63,757 bases of DNA, taken from NCBI GenBank assembly GCA_027490925.1, contig JAIXXF010000030.1:1-63757 (forward strand), read 5' to 3'. The notes below the pieces were generated by a model, which saw only the letters and a program-made list of their open reading frames with translations, made no database searches and was not told the DNA's origin. A program made the translations under genes and the position numbers. Below, piece by piece: positions 1 through 8,351 of this stretch. The number at the start of each line of letters is the position of its first letter. The stretch's first letter is position 1. The DNA is from Comamonadaceae bacterium. GTDB lineage: Bacteria; Pseudomonadota; Gammaproteobacteria; Burkholderiales; Burkholderiaceae_C.

Positions 1-2349
1 TTCGATCAGTATTTGGGCGAGGCCTTCAAGCGAACGGGCAGACTCAGGCAAGCGCACGACCAGGGCAAAGCGTCTGCCTTCTTCCATGATCTGCGTGACA
101 CGTTCGCCTTCGGCCAAGGCTTGCAATGTCGAAAGCACTTGCGCGCCCGACAGTCCGTACTGGGCTGCCGCGGCATAGTCCAAACGAACCTTGATTTGGG
201 GCGCAAGGACTTGCTTTTCGATTTGCAGATCAGCGATGCCTTGGATACCCGCCAGTCGGGAGCGCAAGGTGTCGGCTTGCCCTCGGAGCACATCCAGGTT
301 CTCTCCAAAAATCTTGATGGCGATTTGTGAACGAACGCCGGAGAGCATGTGATCGATCCGGTGCGAGATCGGCTGGCCCACCTCAATCGAGGCTGGTAAG
401 TTGGCCAGTCGCGCACGAATATCTGCACGAACTTCATCCATCGAGCGAGTCAGCTCACCTGGGGGCTTGATGCCCACATCCAGTTCGCTCACATGAACGC
501 CCTCGGCGTGCTCATCGAGCTCAGCGCGTCCACTGCGCCTGCCAACGTGAACCACTTCCGGTACTTGCTTGACCAACACCTCGGCCTGGCGCGCCAGAGC
601 AGAAGATTCGGTCAGCGTGACGCCTGGATTCAGTCGCAAGCCCACGAGCAGTGTGCCCTCATTGAAGGGGGGCAAGAACGTGGTGGGAAAAAATGGAACA
701 GCGGTGGCTGCCAGGAGGACCGCAACCCCTGCGCTGGCCATGGCCACACGAGGCTTGTCCAGAACGACCTGCAAGCCGCGTTCGTAGCGCCGCTTGAGCC
801 AGGCGAGCAGCCTGGTGTCGCCATGGTCCAGATTCTTCATCCGGGGCAGCAAGTAGTGGCTCAACACCGGGGTCATCGTCACCGACACGAGCAACGAGGC
901 CAGTGTCGAAATGATGAAAGCGATGCCCAGCGGCACAAACAGTTTGCCCTCCAGCCCCGGCAACGCGAACAGGGGCAGAAAGACCAGAACAATGATCACC
1001 GTCGCATAGAGGATGGCTGAGCGGACTTCCATAGACGCCTTGGCGACGAGCAAGAGCAGCGGCTGGCGCTGGCTGGCATCCTTGGCACGGTCTTCTTTGA
1101 GGCGGCGCAGGATGTTCTCCACATCCACCACGGCGTCGTCCACCAGCCCGCCAATGGCAATGGCCAGCCCCCCAAGCGTCATGGTGTTGATCGACAGACC
1201 GAAGTACTTGAAGACCAGTGCCGTGATAAAAATCGACACCGGTATGGCGGTGAGCGCGATGATGGTGGGACGCACTGTCCCCAGGAAGAAGAAAAGAATC
1301 GCGGCCACAAAGGCCGACGCGCCGATCAACTTGCCTTGCAGCGTCGAGATCGACGCTTCGATGAAGCTGGCCTGACGGAATGTCACGCGAGGGGACTCCA
1401 TCCCTGCGGGAAGCGACGCCTTTAAGTCTGAGATGGCGTCCTCGATGGAATTGGTCAGGCTGATGGTGTCAGCCGTGGGCTGCTTTTGAACCCCCAGGAT
1501 CACCGCTGGCTTGCCATCAAAGCCTGCGTCGCCTCGCTTGATGGCCGCAGCAAAAGTGACCTCGGCAATTTGTTGCAGCAAGATGGGCTGACCGTTCTTC
1601 GCGGTGATGGCCAGGTTGCGCAAGTCATCCAGACGCGACGTGCGGCCCAGGTTCCGGATCAGATACTCGCGTCCATTGAGTTCCAGAAATCCCCCGGATG
1701 TGTTGGCCGAGAATCCGCGCAGGGCAGACGCCAACTGGTCCAAGGAAATGCCCAAGTCCGACATGCGTGCCGTGTTGGGCTGAACCTGAAACTGACGCAC
1801 TTCGCCGCCGATGGGGATGATTTGTGCGACGCCCGGTATCGACAGCAGACGCGGGCGGAGCACCCAGTCGGCGTATTCACGCACGGCCATCGGAGATACC
1901 TTTTGCGGATCGACAGGAATGGCGATCTGCATGATCTCGCCCATGATGGAGCTGATGGGACCCATGCGGGGCATCGCCCCGGCAGGTAAACCTTGATCCA
2001 AGGCCGAGAGCCGTTCAGACACCAATTGGCGTGCCCGATAAATCTCCGTGTCCCAATTGAAAGTCACGTACAAAAAGGACAGCCCCGCCGAGGATGTCGA
2101 GCGAATCGACTCCACACCAGGCAACCCGTTCATGGCCGTTTCCAGCGGGAAGGTGATCAGCTGTTCGACCTCTTCGGCCGCCATCCCACCAGCCTCGGTC
2201 ATGATCGTGACCGTGGGCTTGTTCAGGTCCGGAAAGACATCCACCGGCGTTCGGATCAGGGTGAATGCCCCGTAGGCCATCAAGACGGCGCCAGCCATTA
2301 GCACCAGCAGCCGATTGGCCAGACTGTTTTCGAGAAGCCACTTGAACAT
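1..2349 (-). CDS. Heavy-metal RND efflux pump, CzcA/CusA type (3' end outside window)
   Basis: Inner-membrane proton-driven pump of the heavy-metal RND family, working with the adaptor and outer-membrane factor encoded just upstream. The first 783 codons are visible; the C-terminal part lies beyond the left edge. The start is fixed by GGAG 8 nt before the ATG, 11 nt after the adaptor stop. Visible parts in order: TM1 (about residues 12-32), first porter loop (about 33-335), TM2-TM6, then the second loop. TM4 carries GLVDDAVVDVEN at about residues 401-412; the paired Asp and the Glu are the proton-relay type of residue in this family. Metal specificity (Cu/Ag or Co/Zn/Cd) cannot be decided from the part seen. 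The CzcI-like gene at the head of the operon favours a divalent cation, by inference only. Confidence 0.88.
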   Translation of the reverse strand, partial: MFKWLLENSLANRLLVLMAGAVLMAYGAFTLIRTPVDVFPDLNKPTVTIMTEAGGMAAEEVEQLITFPLETAMNGLPGVESIRSTSSAGLSFLYVTFNWDTEIYRARQLVSERLSALDQGLPAGAMPRMGPISSIMGEIMQIAIPVDPQKVSPMAVREYADWVLRPRLLSIPGVAQIIPIGGEVRQFQVQPNTARMSDLGISLDQLASALRGFSANTSGGFLELNGREYLIRNLGRTSRLDDLRNLAITAKNGQPILLQQIAEVTFAAAIKRGDAGFDGKPAVILGVQKQPTADTISLTNSIEDAISDLKASLPAGMESPRVTFRQASFIEASISTLQGKLIGASAFVAAILFFFLGTVRPTIIALTAIPVSIFITALVFKYFGLSINTMTLGGLAIAIGGLVDDAVVDVENILRRLKEDRAKDASQRQPLLLLVAKASMEVRSAILYATVIIVLVFLPLFALPGLEGKLFVPLGIAFIISTLASLLVSVTMTPVLSHYLLPRMKNLDHGDTRLLAWLKRRYERGLQVVLDKPRVAMASAGVAVLLAATAVPFFPTTFLPPFNEGTLLVGLRLNPGVTLTESSALARQAEVLVKQVPEVVHVGRRSGRAELDEHAEGVHVSELDVGIKPPGELTRSMDEVRADIRARLANLPASIEVGQPISHRIDHMLSGVRSQIAIKIFGENLDVLRGQADTLRSRLAGIQGIADLQIEKQVLAPQIKVRLDYAAAAQYGLSGAQVLSTLQALAEGERVTQIMEEGRRFALVVRLPESARSLEGLAQILIE

Positions 2350-2360
2350 CGTGTGGCTCC

Positions 2361-3491
2361 TCAGCGGACTTGGTTGATGAGTGTGGCGCCTTGAGTCGCC
2401 ACACGGTCACCGGATTTCAGACCGGAGGTCACCGTGACGTTTGCACCGTCCAGCGGTTCAAAGGTGACGGTGCGAGGTTCAAACTTTTCAGGCGCGGTCT
2501 TAATCCAGACCACGTCCTGATTGGCTGCGTTCTTCATCAGCGACGCTTGAGGCACCGGGATGCCCTGCGCTTTTTGCTTGGACTGAACGACCACTTTGAC
2601 CGGTTCCCCAACGGCCAAATCCAGCAGCTCTTGGCTCTGCACCTGGAAATTCAAGGGCAATGCCTGCTCGCGTACGCTGCGGGCAGCACCAATGAAGCGC
2701 AAAGGCACACGCCGATCACCGACCGCCAATGCGGCGCCGCCGATGTTGCTCGCAATCGTGCTGTCAAAAGCCAGGGCCTCGATCCGCAGCCGTTTCGGAT
2801 CGACGACTTCAAAGAGCAGTTCACGGGCGTCCACCACCTGGCCGGAGACGACTTGGGCAGCCGCAATCACCCCCGACACCGGGGCCATCAGTGCCTCCTT
2901 GCTGACCAAGCCTGCGCGGATGGCCAACATGCGGTCTGTCAAGCTGACCACCTCGCTCTCCGCCGCGTCCACCTCTTTGTGCGGCACGGTGTCCGACAGT
3001 TCACGCAAGCGAGCCAGTCGCTTCTCGGCAAGCGCCTTGGCCGCACGGATTTCAGCCAACTGAGCCGACTGGCTGGCCTTCTCCAGCGGGGCAACGGCCG
3101 AGACCACATAGGCCAGCACCTCGCCTTTTTTCACAGTCTGACCCGAGTTGGGCAAGCCATTGGGCCCAGGCTCAATCCGGCCAGGGTTGATGGGTTGCAC
3201 TTTCCCTCCTGCGTTCGGGTCCATCAGCACCCGACCGTTGAGTTCAAAGGCGCGAGGCAGCTCGGCAGTCTCCACCACCAGCGTCCTGACATTGAGTTGG
3301 CGCTGCGCTGGCTTGGGCAAGAAGACGCTGCCATCGGCCATGCGCTGCGGCCCATTGACATTCCCCACGGCAGGGGCTGCGCCGTGGTCATGGCCCTCAC
3401 CCGCGACCGACACTGCGCCGACTCCCGCTAAATACAGAATTACCGCCAGAGCGCGCCAGTGGCGCTTTTTCACCGTATTGTTGGTTTTCAT
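2361..3491 (-). CDS. RND periplasmic adaptor subunit (CzcB/CusB family)
   Basis: Membrane-fusion protein of 376 residues linking the RND pump to the outer-membrane channel. It starts with a charged N-terminus and hydrophobic segment (KKRHWRALAVILYLAGVGAV), then a His-rich GHDHG motif near residue 33 that probably binds metal. A barrel/lipoyl region follows (around 75-130 and 195-235, with APVSGVI), split by an alpha-helical hairpin rich in Ala, Glu and Arg (about 135-190). The C-terminal beta-barrel and membrane-proximal domains end in GDRVATQGATLI. GGAGCC precedes the ATG. It is the fourth gene of a five-gene unit; the pump gene starts 11 nt after its stop. Confidence 0.88.
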   Translation of the reverse strand: MKTNNTVKKRHWRALAVILYLAGVGAVSVAGEGHDHGAAPAVGNVNGPQRMADGSVFLPKPAQRQLNVRTLVVETAELPRAFELNGRVLMDPNAGGKVQPINPGRIEPGPNGLPNSGQTVKKGEVLAYVVSAVAPLEKASQSAQLAEIRAAKALAEKRLARLRELSDTVPHKEVDAAESEVVSLTDRMLAIRAGLVSKEALMAPVSGVIAAAQVVSGQVVDARELLFEVVDPKRLRIEALAFDSTIASNIGGAALAVGDRRVPLRFIGAARSVREQALPLNFQVQSQELLDLAVGEPVKVVVQSKQKAQGIPVPQASLMKNAANQDVVWIKTAPEKFEPRTVTFEPLDGANVTVTSGLKSGDRVATQGATLINQVR

Positions 3492-3503
3492 GTGGACGGC
3501 TCC

Positions 3504-4040
3504 TTAAGCACGACGGGTTCTTTGACTGTTGAGCACCACGGTGCCCAGCGCCAGTAACGCAAACAAACCAGCGCCGCCCCACATCGAGATGGTTTTCCAG
3601 GCAGAGTGAAGCCCTGGTGCGCTTTCATCGGTGTGCAAGTCAAGTTCCGTCGCCAACAAGTCGCTCAGGTCACCGGCCTGAATGGTTGCGGTGATCGCCA
3701 TCGCGCCGGTCGTGAGCGTGTCCTTGAGGGTGATCTCGTACTCGCCTTCACCATGCTTGTGAGCCTCGTATTTGCTGCCTGAGATTTCCAACTCGATTTG
3801 GGCGTCGTTGACCGGGCTGTTGTCTTTAAAGCGGTCCAGATAAAGCGTGACCAGCTTTCCGTTGATGATCCCAACCAGCTCAAAATCCTCCGATGTGGCG
3901 GTAAACCGGGGCAGCGCAGATCCTGTGATTTGCGGTGCGGTGTCACCGTGGTCATGACCAGGTCCTGCCAAAGCCAATGGGCTGAGAGGTGTGAACATGA
4001 GGGCCAAAAAAATGGCCCTGGCCGATTGAATGCGCTTCAT
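3504..4040 (-). CDS. Small His-rich exported protein of the metal-efflux operon, C-terminal membrane anchor
   Basis: A 178-residue protein without a function I can name. The ATG at 4040 was chosen because it begins a clean signal peptide (MKRIQSARAIFLALMFTPLS, then LALA); the frame runs further upstream but only across coding DNA of the next gene. After cleavage the protein begins with GPGHDHGD, a likely metal-binding stretch, followed by a beta-rich domain of about 115 residues (ELVGIINGKLVTLYLDRF) with further His/Glu (EAHKHGEGEY), and a C-terminal TM helix (GGAGLFALLALGTVVL) with a basic tail. From memory, similar domains occur fused to the N-terminus of some RND adaptors in Burkholderiales; here it is separate, between the outer-membrane factor and adaptor genes. 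A role in presenting metal to the adaptor is inference. Confidence 0.72.
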   Translation of the reverse strand: MKRIQSARAIFLALMFTPLSPLALAGPGHDHGDTAPQITGSALPRFTATSEDFELVGIINGKLVTLYLDRFKDNSPVNDAQIELEISGSKYEAHKHGEGEYEITLKDTLTTGAMAITATIQAGDLSDLLATELDLHTDESAPGLHSAWKTISMWGGAGLFALLALGTVVLNSQRTRRA

Positions 4041-4071
4041 GGTGTTCCTTGATTTTTGGTGTTCAGCGGGG

Positions 4072-5340
4072 TCACTGGGGCAGTAAGCCCAAGGACTGGC
4101 GCCATGCAGAAATGGCGGTGGCCAGATCGATTCGGCTGCGCGCTTCTTGTCTCTCCGCTTCAACGGCCTCGGCCTCGATGCGCAAGCGGGTGGGCAGATC
4201 GGTCTCCCCCAGCCTGAACGACTTTTCAAAGAAGCCACGGGACTCGCGGGCCAGCTTGGCTCTCCGCTGGGCTGCGTCTAGCTGGACGCGTGCGGCCTCG
4301 ACTCGAGAGGCAGCGCCTTGCTGATCGGCCTGGATTTGATCCCTCTCAAGGATCAGTTGAGACTGCACTTCAATGGCTTCTGCCTGCGCCGTCGCGACAC
4401 GGGCGTCATGCCTGGGCCCTCCACCAAACGGCACTCGGATACCGATGAGCACCGTCTGGCCATACCGTTCTCCAAGTGCACCACGCTCCCGCATGGTGGC
4501 GACCATCAGTTCTGGGTTGGAGCGGTTCTGGGTGCTGATCAGGCCAGCCGTTCGGTCGGCAACAGCGATGCGGTCTTCCAACTCTGCAACGAGTGGGTGA
4601 CTGGCCGCTTGGTCCAGGACTGGAGTGGGTTCACCCGCTTCGTTGTAGGGTGATTCTGTTGCCGTGAGTCGGCCCGTGAGCGCATTGAGTTGCGCCAACG
4701 CAACCGCCAAGGCGGCCTGGGCCTGCGCTGCCAGCGCCTCGGCCGCTGCCACCGCGCCTTCTGCCTGGTGCTGATCTGACCGGGCCAGGTCACCTGCCTG
4801 CGTCCTTCTCGCAACGTCCGCAGCCAACCGCTTTGCGTTGGCCGACTGCTCACGCGCCATGGCGGCATCTACGCGTGCACGCTGCCAGTTCCACCAGGCA
4901 TCCCTGACGGTTGCGGCGAGCCGAAGACGTGCGGCGAGAAGCCTGCGTTCTACAAAAGAGATTTCAGACTGCGCCAGGTCGGCACTGGCTGTGCGCTGCC
5001 CGGGGAGCCAGAGCGGAACTGTGACACCGATCTCGGCTTCACGCGCACCGCTGTTACCGGTCGCCCGGTCCGACCGCTGATTGATCTCAAAAGAAGGCGC
5101 TTCCGGAAACAGCAGGCCTGCAGCCTTGGCTTGGGCCTGCGCGGCTTCCCGTCGCGACTGCAGCGCGCGCGCTTCCGGCCGCCTTTGCCAAGCCGTCTCA
5201 AAAACTTCCTTCAATGACGCCACGCTGGTTGGCGCGGCGTCAGAAGTGGTTTGCGCGTAGCCGTTCAGGAACCAGCCGCTCAAAACAACCACGGACAGCA
5301 CAATTCGAAGCGCTGCTGACCTTTTTTCGTTCAAACGCAT
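4072..5340 (-). CDS. Outer-membrane factor of the metal efflux system (TolC/CzcC family)
   Basis: A 422-residue TolC-family channel protein giving the tripartite pump its outer-membrane exit. It has an N-terminal signal segment (ALRIVLSVVVLSGWFLNGYAQ). Two repeats of long amphipathic helices, rich in Ala, Gln, Arg and Glu, occupy about residues 45-220 and 240-415, with typical pieces such as RRPEARALQSRREAAQAQ and VRIPFGGG. The length suits the CzcC branch. GGAG lies upstream of the ATG. The preceding 147-nt gap after the CzcI-like gene holds a small hairpin (GCGAC at 5385-5389 with GTCGC at 5396-5400), which could tune expression between the two genes; no promoter was found in it. Confidence 0.87.
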   Translation of the reverse strand: MRLNEKRSAALRIVLSVVVLSGWFLNGYAQTTSDAAPTSVASLKEVFETAWQRRPEARALQSRREAAQAQAKAAGLLFPEAPSFEINQRSDRATGNSGAREAEIGVTVPLWLPGQRTASADLAQSEISFVERRLLAARLRLAATVRDAWWNWQRARVDAAMAREQSANAKRLAADVARRTQAGDLARSDQHQAEGAVAAAEALAAQAQAALAVALAQLNALTGRLTATESPYNEAGEPTPVLDQAASHPLVAELEDRIAVADRTAGLISTQNRSNPELMVATMRERGALGERYGQTVLIGIRVPFGGGPRHDARVATAQAEAIEVQSQLILERDQIQADQQGAASRVEAARVQLDAAQRRAKLARESRGFFEKSFRLGETDLPTRLRIEAEAVEAERQEARSRIDLATAISAWRQSLGLLPQ

Positions 5341-5487
5341 GACTCATCTCCAAAGGTGAAAACAACCAAGGAGATCAGCGAGCAGCGACGCAAAGGTCGC
5401 GGGCTTCAGCGCGCAACGCTCAATGCGTCATGCACAGAAGCGCACAAGGGGTTCGAAAATACGAGGAGGAAACCCGCGGCTCGCCGA

Positions 5488-5841
5488 TCAGGCAAGCGCG
5501 GGCCATTGAGGCCGTTCAGGCCGGTCTGCGAGCGATAGGGAGGGATTGATGTCGTGGACGGATGGGTAACCCCGGTCTGTCGCTGCTGCTAGAGTTGTCA
5601 GATCGCTGGCCATCGCCGCAAAACAACCCAAGTGGCATGTGGCGCAGTCATGCTGTCCCCCGGCAGATGAAACGCCGTCTTTCGCAGGTTCATGTGGATC
5701 GGCGGTTTGATGGTCGTGGCTGTGGTGGCCTGTGTGGTTGGCCGTCACACCCGATTCATGTTGGCAATAACCAGCCACTGCCGCCCAGCTGAGCTGCAAG
5801 GGCAACAGAACCAGCAAAACGATTGCCATCCATGTTTTCAC
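5488..5841 (-). CDS. CzcI-like small periplasmic protein at the head of the metal-efflux operon
   Basis: A 117-residue protein resembling CzcI of Cupriavidus metal-resistance operons as I remember that family. It has a signal peptide (VKTWMAIVLLVLLPLQLSWA), the sequence AGYCQHESG just after it, a His-rich segment (NHTGHHSHDHQTADPH), and CATCHLGC near the middle. Cys and His are plausible metal ligands. The frame is open up to an ATG at 5907, but the promoter predicted at 5911-5938 would start transcription at about 5904, so that ATG cannot be used. I chose the GTG at 5841 because it gives a normal signal-peptide n-region. The ATG at 5829 is the alternative; neither has a good Shine-Dalgarno sequence. 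CzcI-type proteins are linked to regulation of czc operons; that role is transferred by similarity. Confidence 0.68.
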   Translation of the reverse strand: MKTWMAIVLLVLLPLQLSWAAVAGYCQHESGVTANHTGHHSHDHQTADPHEPAKDGVSSAGGQHDCATCHLGCFAAMASDLTTLAAATDRGYPSVHDINPSLSLADRPERPQWPALA

Positions 5842-5910
5842 GGGTTTGATGTTACCGACATAACCATCAGTCCGCAGTGCCCTTTCTTCGTGCGGGGAGA
5901 TCGCCATGCG

Positions 5911-5938
5911 ATCTTATGCGGGCGCCCGACCATGTCAA
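5911..5938 (-). promoter_or_regulatory. Predicted sigma70 promoter of the metal-efflux operon with palindromic spacer
   Basis: On the minus strand there is TTGACA (5933-5938), a 16-bp spacer and TAAGAT (5911-5916), a near-consensus promoter. The spacer contains the perfect 10-bp palindrome CGGGCGCCCG (5919-5928), a natural operator position for a repressor or a DNA-distorting activator. No metal-responsive regulator gene is present in the window. The transcript would start near 5904 and run into the CzcI-like gene. Confidence 0.6.
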
Positions 5939-6194
5939 AAGACGGGGCGACTTGGCCTAAGCAAGTGGTGCGCACGTGCTCTACTGCTCCATCAAACAAG
6001 ACCTTAAGCCCTGCCTGTCATTGATTGGCATAAGAGGTTTTTCGTCGTGGGTATCAAATCGTGGGTGCAGCCATGCCCTGTGATCATGAGCCCTGCAGTC
6101 TGACCCCCCCTCCTGCGACAACCATAACCCGACGAACCTCTGTGGGTCGCTGGGTTTCGGCACTTTCCAACCCGAGCATTCCCGCAGGGCGTCG
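5939..6194. other. Intergenic region between the metal-efflux operon and the tRNA-Thr terminator
   Basis: Between the promoter at 5911-5938 and the terminator at 6195 I see no credible gene or RNA. Short frames here lack ribosome-binding sites and recognisable protein features. It separates two minus-strand transcription units. Confidence 0.5.
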
Positions 6195-6230
6195 TAAAAA
6201 AACCCGCCATGCGGGGCCGCATGGCGGGTT
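6195..6230 (-). terminator. Rho-independent terminator after tRNA-Thr
   Basis: A nearly perfect inverted repeat (AACCCGCCATGCGG at 6201-6214 pairing with its complement up to 6230) is followed on the minus strand by a run of seven T (A-tract 6196-6202 on plus). It lies five bases beyond the tRNA 3' end and would close the sspA-sspB-tRNA unit. Confidence 0.88.
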
Positions 6231-6235
6231 GTGAA

Positions 6236-6311
6236 TGGTGCCGATTGTCGGAATCGAACTGACGACCTACCGCTTACAAGGCGGTTGCTCTACCAACTGA
6301 GCTAAATCGGC
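6236..6311 (-). tRNA. tRNA-Thr (anticodon TGT)
   Basis: A 76-nt cloverleaf including an encoded CCA. The acceptor stem is GCCGATT with AATCGGC plus discriminator A; the D arm has GCTC and GAGC; the anticodon stem ACCGC/GCGGT encloses loop CTTGTAA, so the anticodon is TGT, reading ACA. The T arm is GTCAG/CCGAC around TTCGATT, with one A-C mismatch at the fourth pair; I believe this variant is seen in related tRNAs, so it need not mean decay. It lies 28 bp downstream of sspB with no terminator between them. Confidence 0.95.
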
Positions 6312-6339
6312 GATGATGTGATTTTACCCGCAGGCGCGA

Positions 6340-6861
6340 TCACTTCACCCGCTTCAAAGCGGGACGTGGGCCCGATGGCGGCTTGGGTGGTTCCACGTCA
6401 TCCACTGGTGTCGGCGAGGCGGGACCCACCGACACCAAGCTGGGGCCTGAAGGGGTGTGGTCCTCGTCTTCGACCTTGCCAACGCCCGGCGCCGCCGCAG
6501 CCAGACCGTGCAGGGGCGTGGGCCCTGCGCTAATGACCGGTGTGGGGGCGGGGAAGGCCATGCCTTGGCCGTTTTCACGCGCGTAGATGGCGATCACATG
6601 GTCCATGGGCACAACGATGTCACGCGCAACACCACCAAAGCGGGCACGAAACTCAATGAACTCGTTGCCCAACTTGAGCGTACTGGTCGCGTCCATGCTG
6701 ATGTTCAGCACGATCTCGTTGTTCTTCACGTGTTCACGCGGCACTTGTACCGTTTGGTCGACATGCACGGCGACGTATGGCGTGAAACCGTTGTCGGTGC
6801 ACCAGTCGTAAAGCGCCCGGATGAGATAGGGGCGTGTCGATGGGAGATCGGTCGGACCCAT
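6340..6861 (-). CDS. sspB: ClpXP protease specificity-enhancing factor SspB
   Basis: A 173-residue SspB adaptor that tethers ssrA-tagged and other substrates to ClpXP. The folded N-terminal domain (residues 1-110) has the family sequences STRPYLIRALYDWC, VPREHVKNNEIVLNIS and EFRARFGGVARDIVVPMDHVIAIYA. A flexible Pro/Gly-rich linker follows, ending in a basic tail (RPALKRVK) matching the short ClpX-binding module of the family. It begins 12 nt after the sspA stop, so the two are co-transcribed as in most beta- and gammaproteobacteria. The transcript probably continues into tRNA-Thr, whose own possible -10 (TAAAAT, 6321-6326) lies between them. Confidence 0.95.
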   Translation of the reverse strand: MGPTDLPSTRPYLIRALYDWCTDNGFTPYVAVHVDQTVQVPREHVKNNEIVLNISMDATSTLKLGNEFIEFRARFGGVARDIVVPMDHVIAIYARENGQGMAFPAPTPVISAGPTPLHGLAAAAPGVGKVEDEDHTPSGPSLVSVGPASPTPVDDVEPPKPPSGPRPALKRVK

Positions 6862-6873
6862 GTGCCAGCCGCC

Positions 6874-7485
6874 TTATTTGCGCATCACCTTTTCAGACGG
6901 CGTCAGTGCCTCGATGTAAGCAGGCCGGGAAAAGATGCGCTCGGCGTACTTCAGCAAGGGCGCAGCGTTTTTGCTCAGGTCGATGCCGTAGTAGTCCAGG
7001 CGCCATAACAAGGGCGCGATGGCCACGTCCAACATGGAGAAGTTGTCGCCCAGCATGTACTTGTTCTTCAAAAACACAGGGGCCAGCTGGGTGAGTCGGT
7101 CACGAATGTGCGCGCGTGCCTTTTCCAACGCTTTTTCATTGCTTTTTGAGGCACGCGACTCCAGTAAGCCCACGTGCACGAACAGCTCTTTTTCAAAGTT
7201 CAGCAAGAACAAGCGAACTCGGGCACGGTCCACGGGATCTCCGGGCATCAACTGGGGATGTGGAAAGCGCTCGTCGATGTACTCGTTGATGATGTTCGAC
7301 TCGTACAAGATCAAGTCGCGTTCAACCAGAATCGGCACCTGCCCGTAAGGGTTCATGACGCTGATGTCTTCGGGCTTGTTGTACAGATCCACGTCGCGGA
7401 TCTCGAAGTCCATGCCTTTTTCAAACAGCACAAAACGGCAGCGGTGAGAAAAGGGGCAGGTCGTCCCTGAGTAAAGCACCATCAT
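6874..7485 (-). CDS. sspA: Stringent starvation protein A (glutathione S-transferase fold)
   Basis: A 203-residue RNA-polymerase-associated SspA with a GST fold: thioredoxin-like domain at 1-80 (LYSGTTCPFSHRCRFVLFEKG, MNPYGQVPILVERDLILYES) and an all-helical C-terminal domain. In Escherichia coli SspA binds RNA polymerase and affects stationary-phase and acid-stress transcription. AGGAG lies upstream of two adjacent ATG codons (7485 and 7482); either may be used. Its coding start is just beyond the terminator that closes the petABC operon. Confidence 0.95.
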   Translation of the reverse strand: MMVLYSGTTCPFSHRCRFVLFEKGMDFEIRDVDLYNKPEDISVMNPYGQVPILVERDLILYESNIINEYIDERFPHPQLMPGDPVDRARVRLFLLNFEKELFVHVGLLESRASKSNEKALEKARAHIRDRLTQLAPVFLKNKYMLGDNFSMLDVAIAPLLWRLDYYGIDLSKNAAPLLKYAERIFSRPAYIEALTPSEKVMRK

Positions 7486-7499
7486 GGTGGAGGCTCCTA

Positions 7500-7538
7500 A
7501 AAATCAAAAAGAGTGACTGCGCAAAACGCAGCCACTCT
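7500..7538 (-). terminator. Rho-independent terminator of petABC
   Basis: On the minus strand a 12-bp stem (arms 7510-7521 and 7527-7538, one G-T wobble, 5-nt loop) is followed by TTTTTGATTTT. It lies 36 bp after the petC stop and before sspA. Confidence 0.88.
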
Positions 7539-7573
7539 GGACAACGGGGCGGCTTGATGCCAACCGAGCGGAA

Positions 7574-8332
7574 TTACTTGATGTCTTTCCAGTAGACCGC
7601 GTTCAAACGCCAGGCGATCACCGTGAACACCGACAAGAACAACAACACCCAAACACCCAAGCGGACCCGGGACTTTTGCACGGGCTCGCTCATCCACGCC
7701 ATGTAGTTGACCAGATCGCCCATGGCCTCGTCGAAGCGGGCCGGGGTCATGGTGCCGGGCTTGACTTGTTCCCAACCCTTGAACACCTGCGTGGAATGGC
7801 CGTGTTCAACCACCGTGTCAAAAATGGGGCGGCGCTCGCCTTGCAGCTCCCACAGCACGTGCGGCATGCCCACGTTCGGGAAAGCGAGGTTGTTCCAACC
7901 GGTTTCCTTCGCCTCATCACGGTAATAGGTGCGCAGGTAGGTGTACAGGTAATCTGTTCCAGAGCCCTTGCCGACCTCTGAGCGAGACCGCGCAACCAGC
8001 GTCAAATCAGGCGGAACGCCACCAAACCAGTCCTTCGCGTTCTTGGGGTCGATAGCGGCCTTCATGGTCTCGCCCACCTTGTCGGTGGTGAAGAGCAGGT
8101 TTTCTTTGATCTGCGCCTCGCTCAGACCTATGTCCTTCAGGCGGTTGTAACGCGTGAAGGCAGCCGAATGGCAATTCAGGCAGTAATTGGTGAAGATCTT
8201 GGCGCCGTTTTGGAGCGCCGCAAGGTCATTGATCTTGTTGGGCGCCTTGTCCCAGGCGATGCCGCCGCCAGCAGCATTGGCGGACGTCACAACGCCCAAC
8301 ATGAGGGCCAGCGTGCAGAGGATTTTCTTCAT
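7574..8332 (-). CDS. petC: Cytochrome c1 of the cytochrome bc1 complex
   Basis: A 252-residue cytochrome c1 that passes electrons from the Rieske protein to soluble cytochrome c. The ATG at 8332 starts a signal peptide (MKKILCTLALMLGVVTSANA). The haem c site is CLNCH at residues 51-55. A C-terminal TM helix (VRLGVWVLLFLSVFTVIAW) anchors it in the inner membrane. Haem attachment would use the System II genes (resB, ccsB) found further right in the window. It is the last gene of petABC, 19 nt after petB. Confidence 0.96.
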   Translation of the reverse strand: MKKILCTLALMLGVVTSANAAGGGIAWDKAPNKINDLAALQNGAKIFTNYCLNCHSAAFTRYNRLKDIGLSEAQIKENLLFTTDKVGETMKAAIDPKNAKDWFGGVPPDLTLVARSRSEVGKGSGTDYLYTYLRTYYRDEAKETGWNNLAFPNVGMPHVLWELQGERRPIFDTVVEHGHSTQVFKGWEQVKPGTMTPARFDEAMGDLVNYMAWMSEPVQKSRVRLGVWVLLFLSVFTVIAWRLNAVYWKDIK

Positions 8333-8351
8333 TTGTTGAGGCTCCGGCCGA

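Noticed and set aside
5842-5907. Upstream ATG extension of the CzcI-like gene
   Set aside because: It would lie at or before the predicted transcription start, and puts 22 charged residues before a normal signal peptide.
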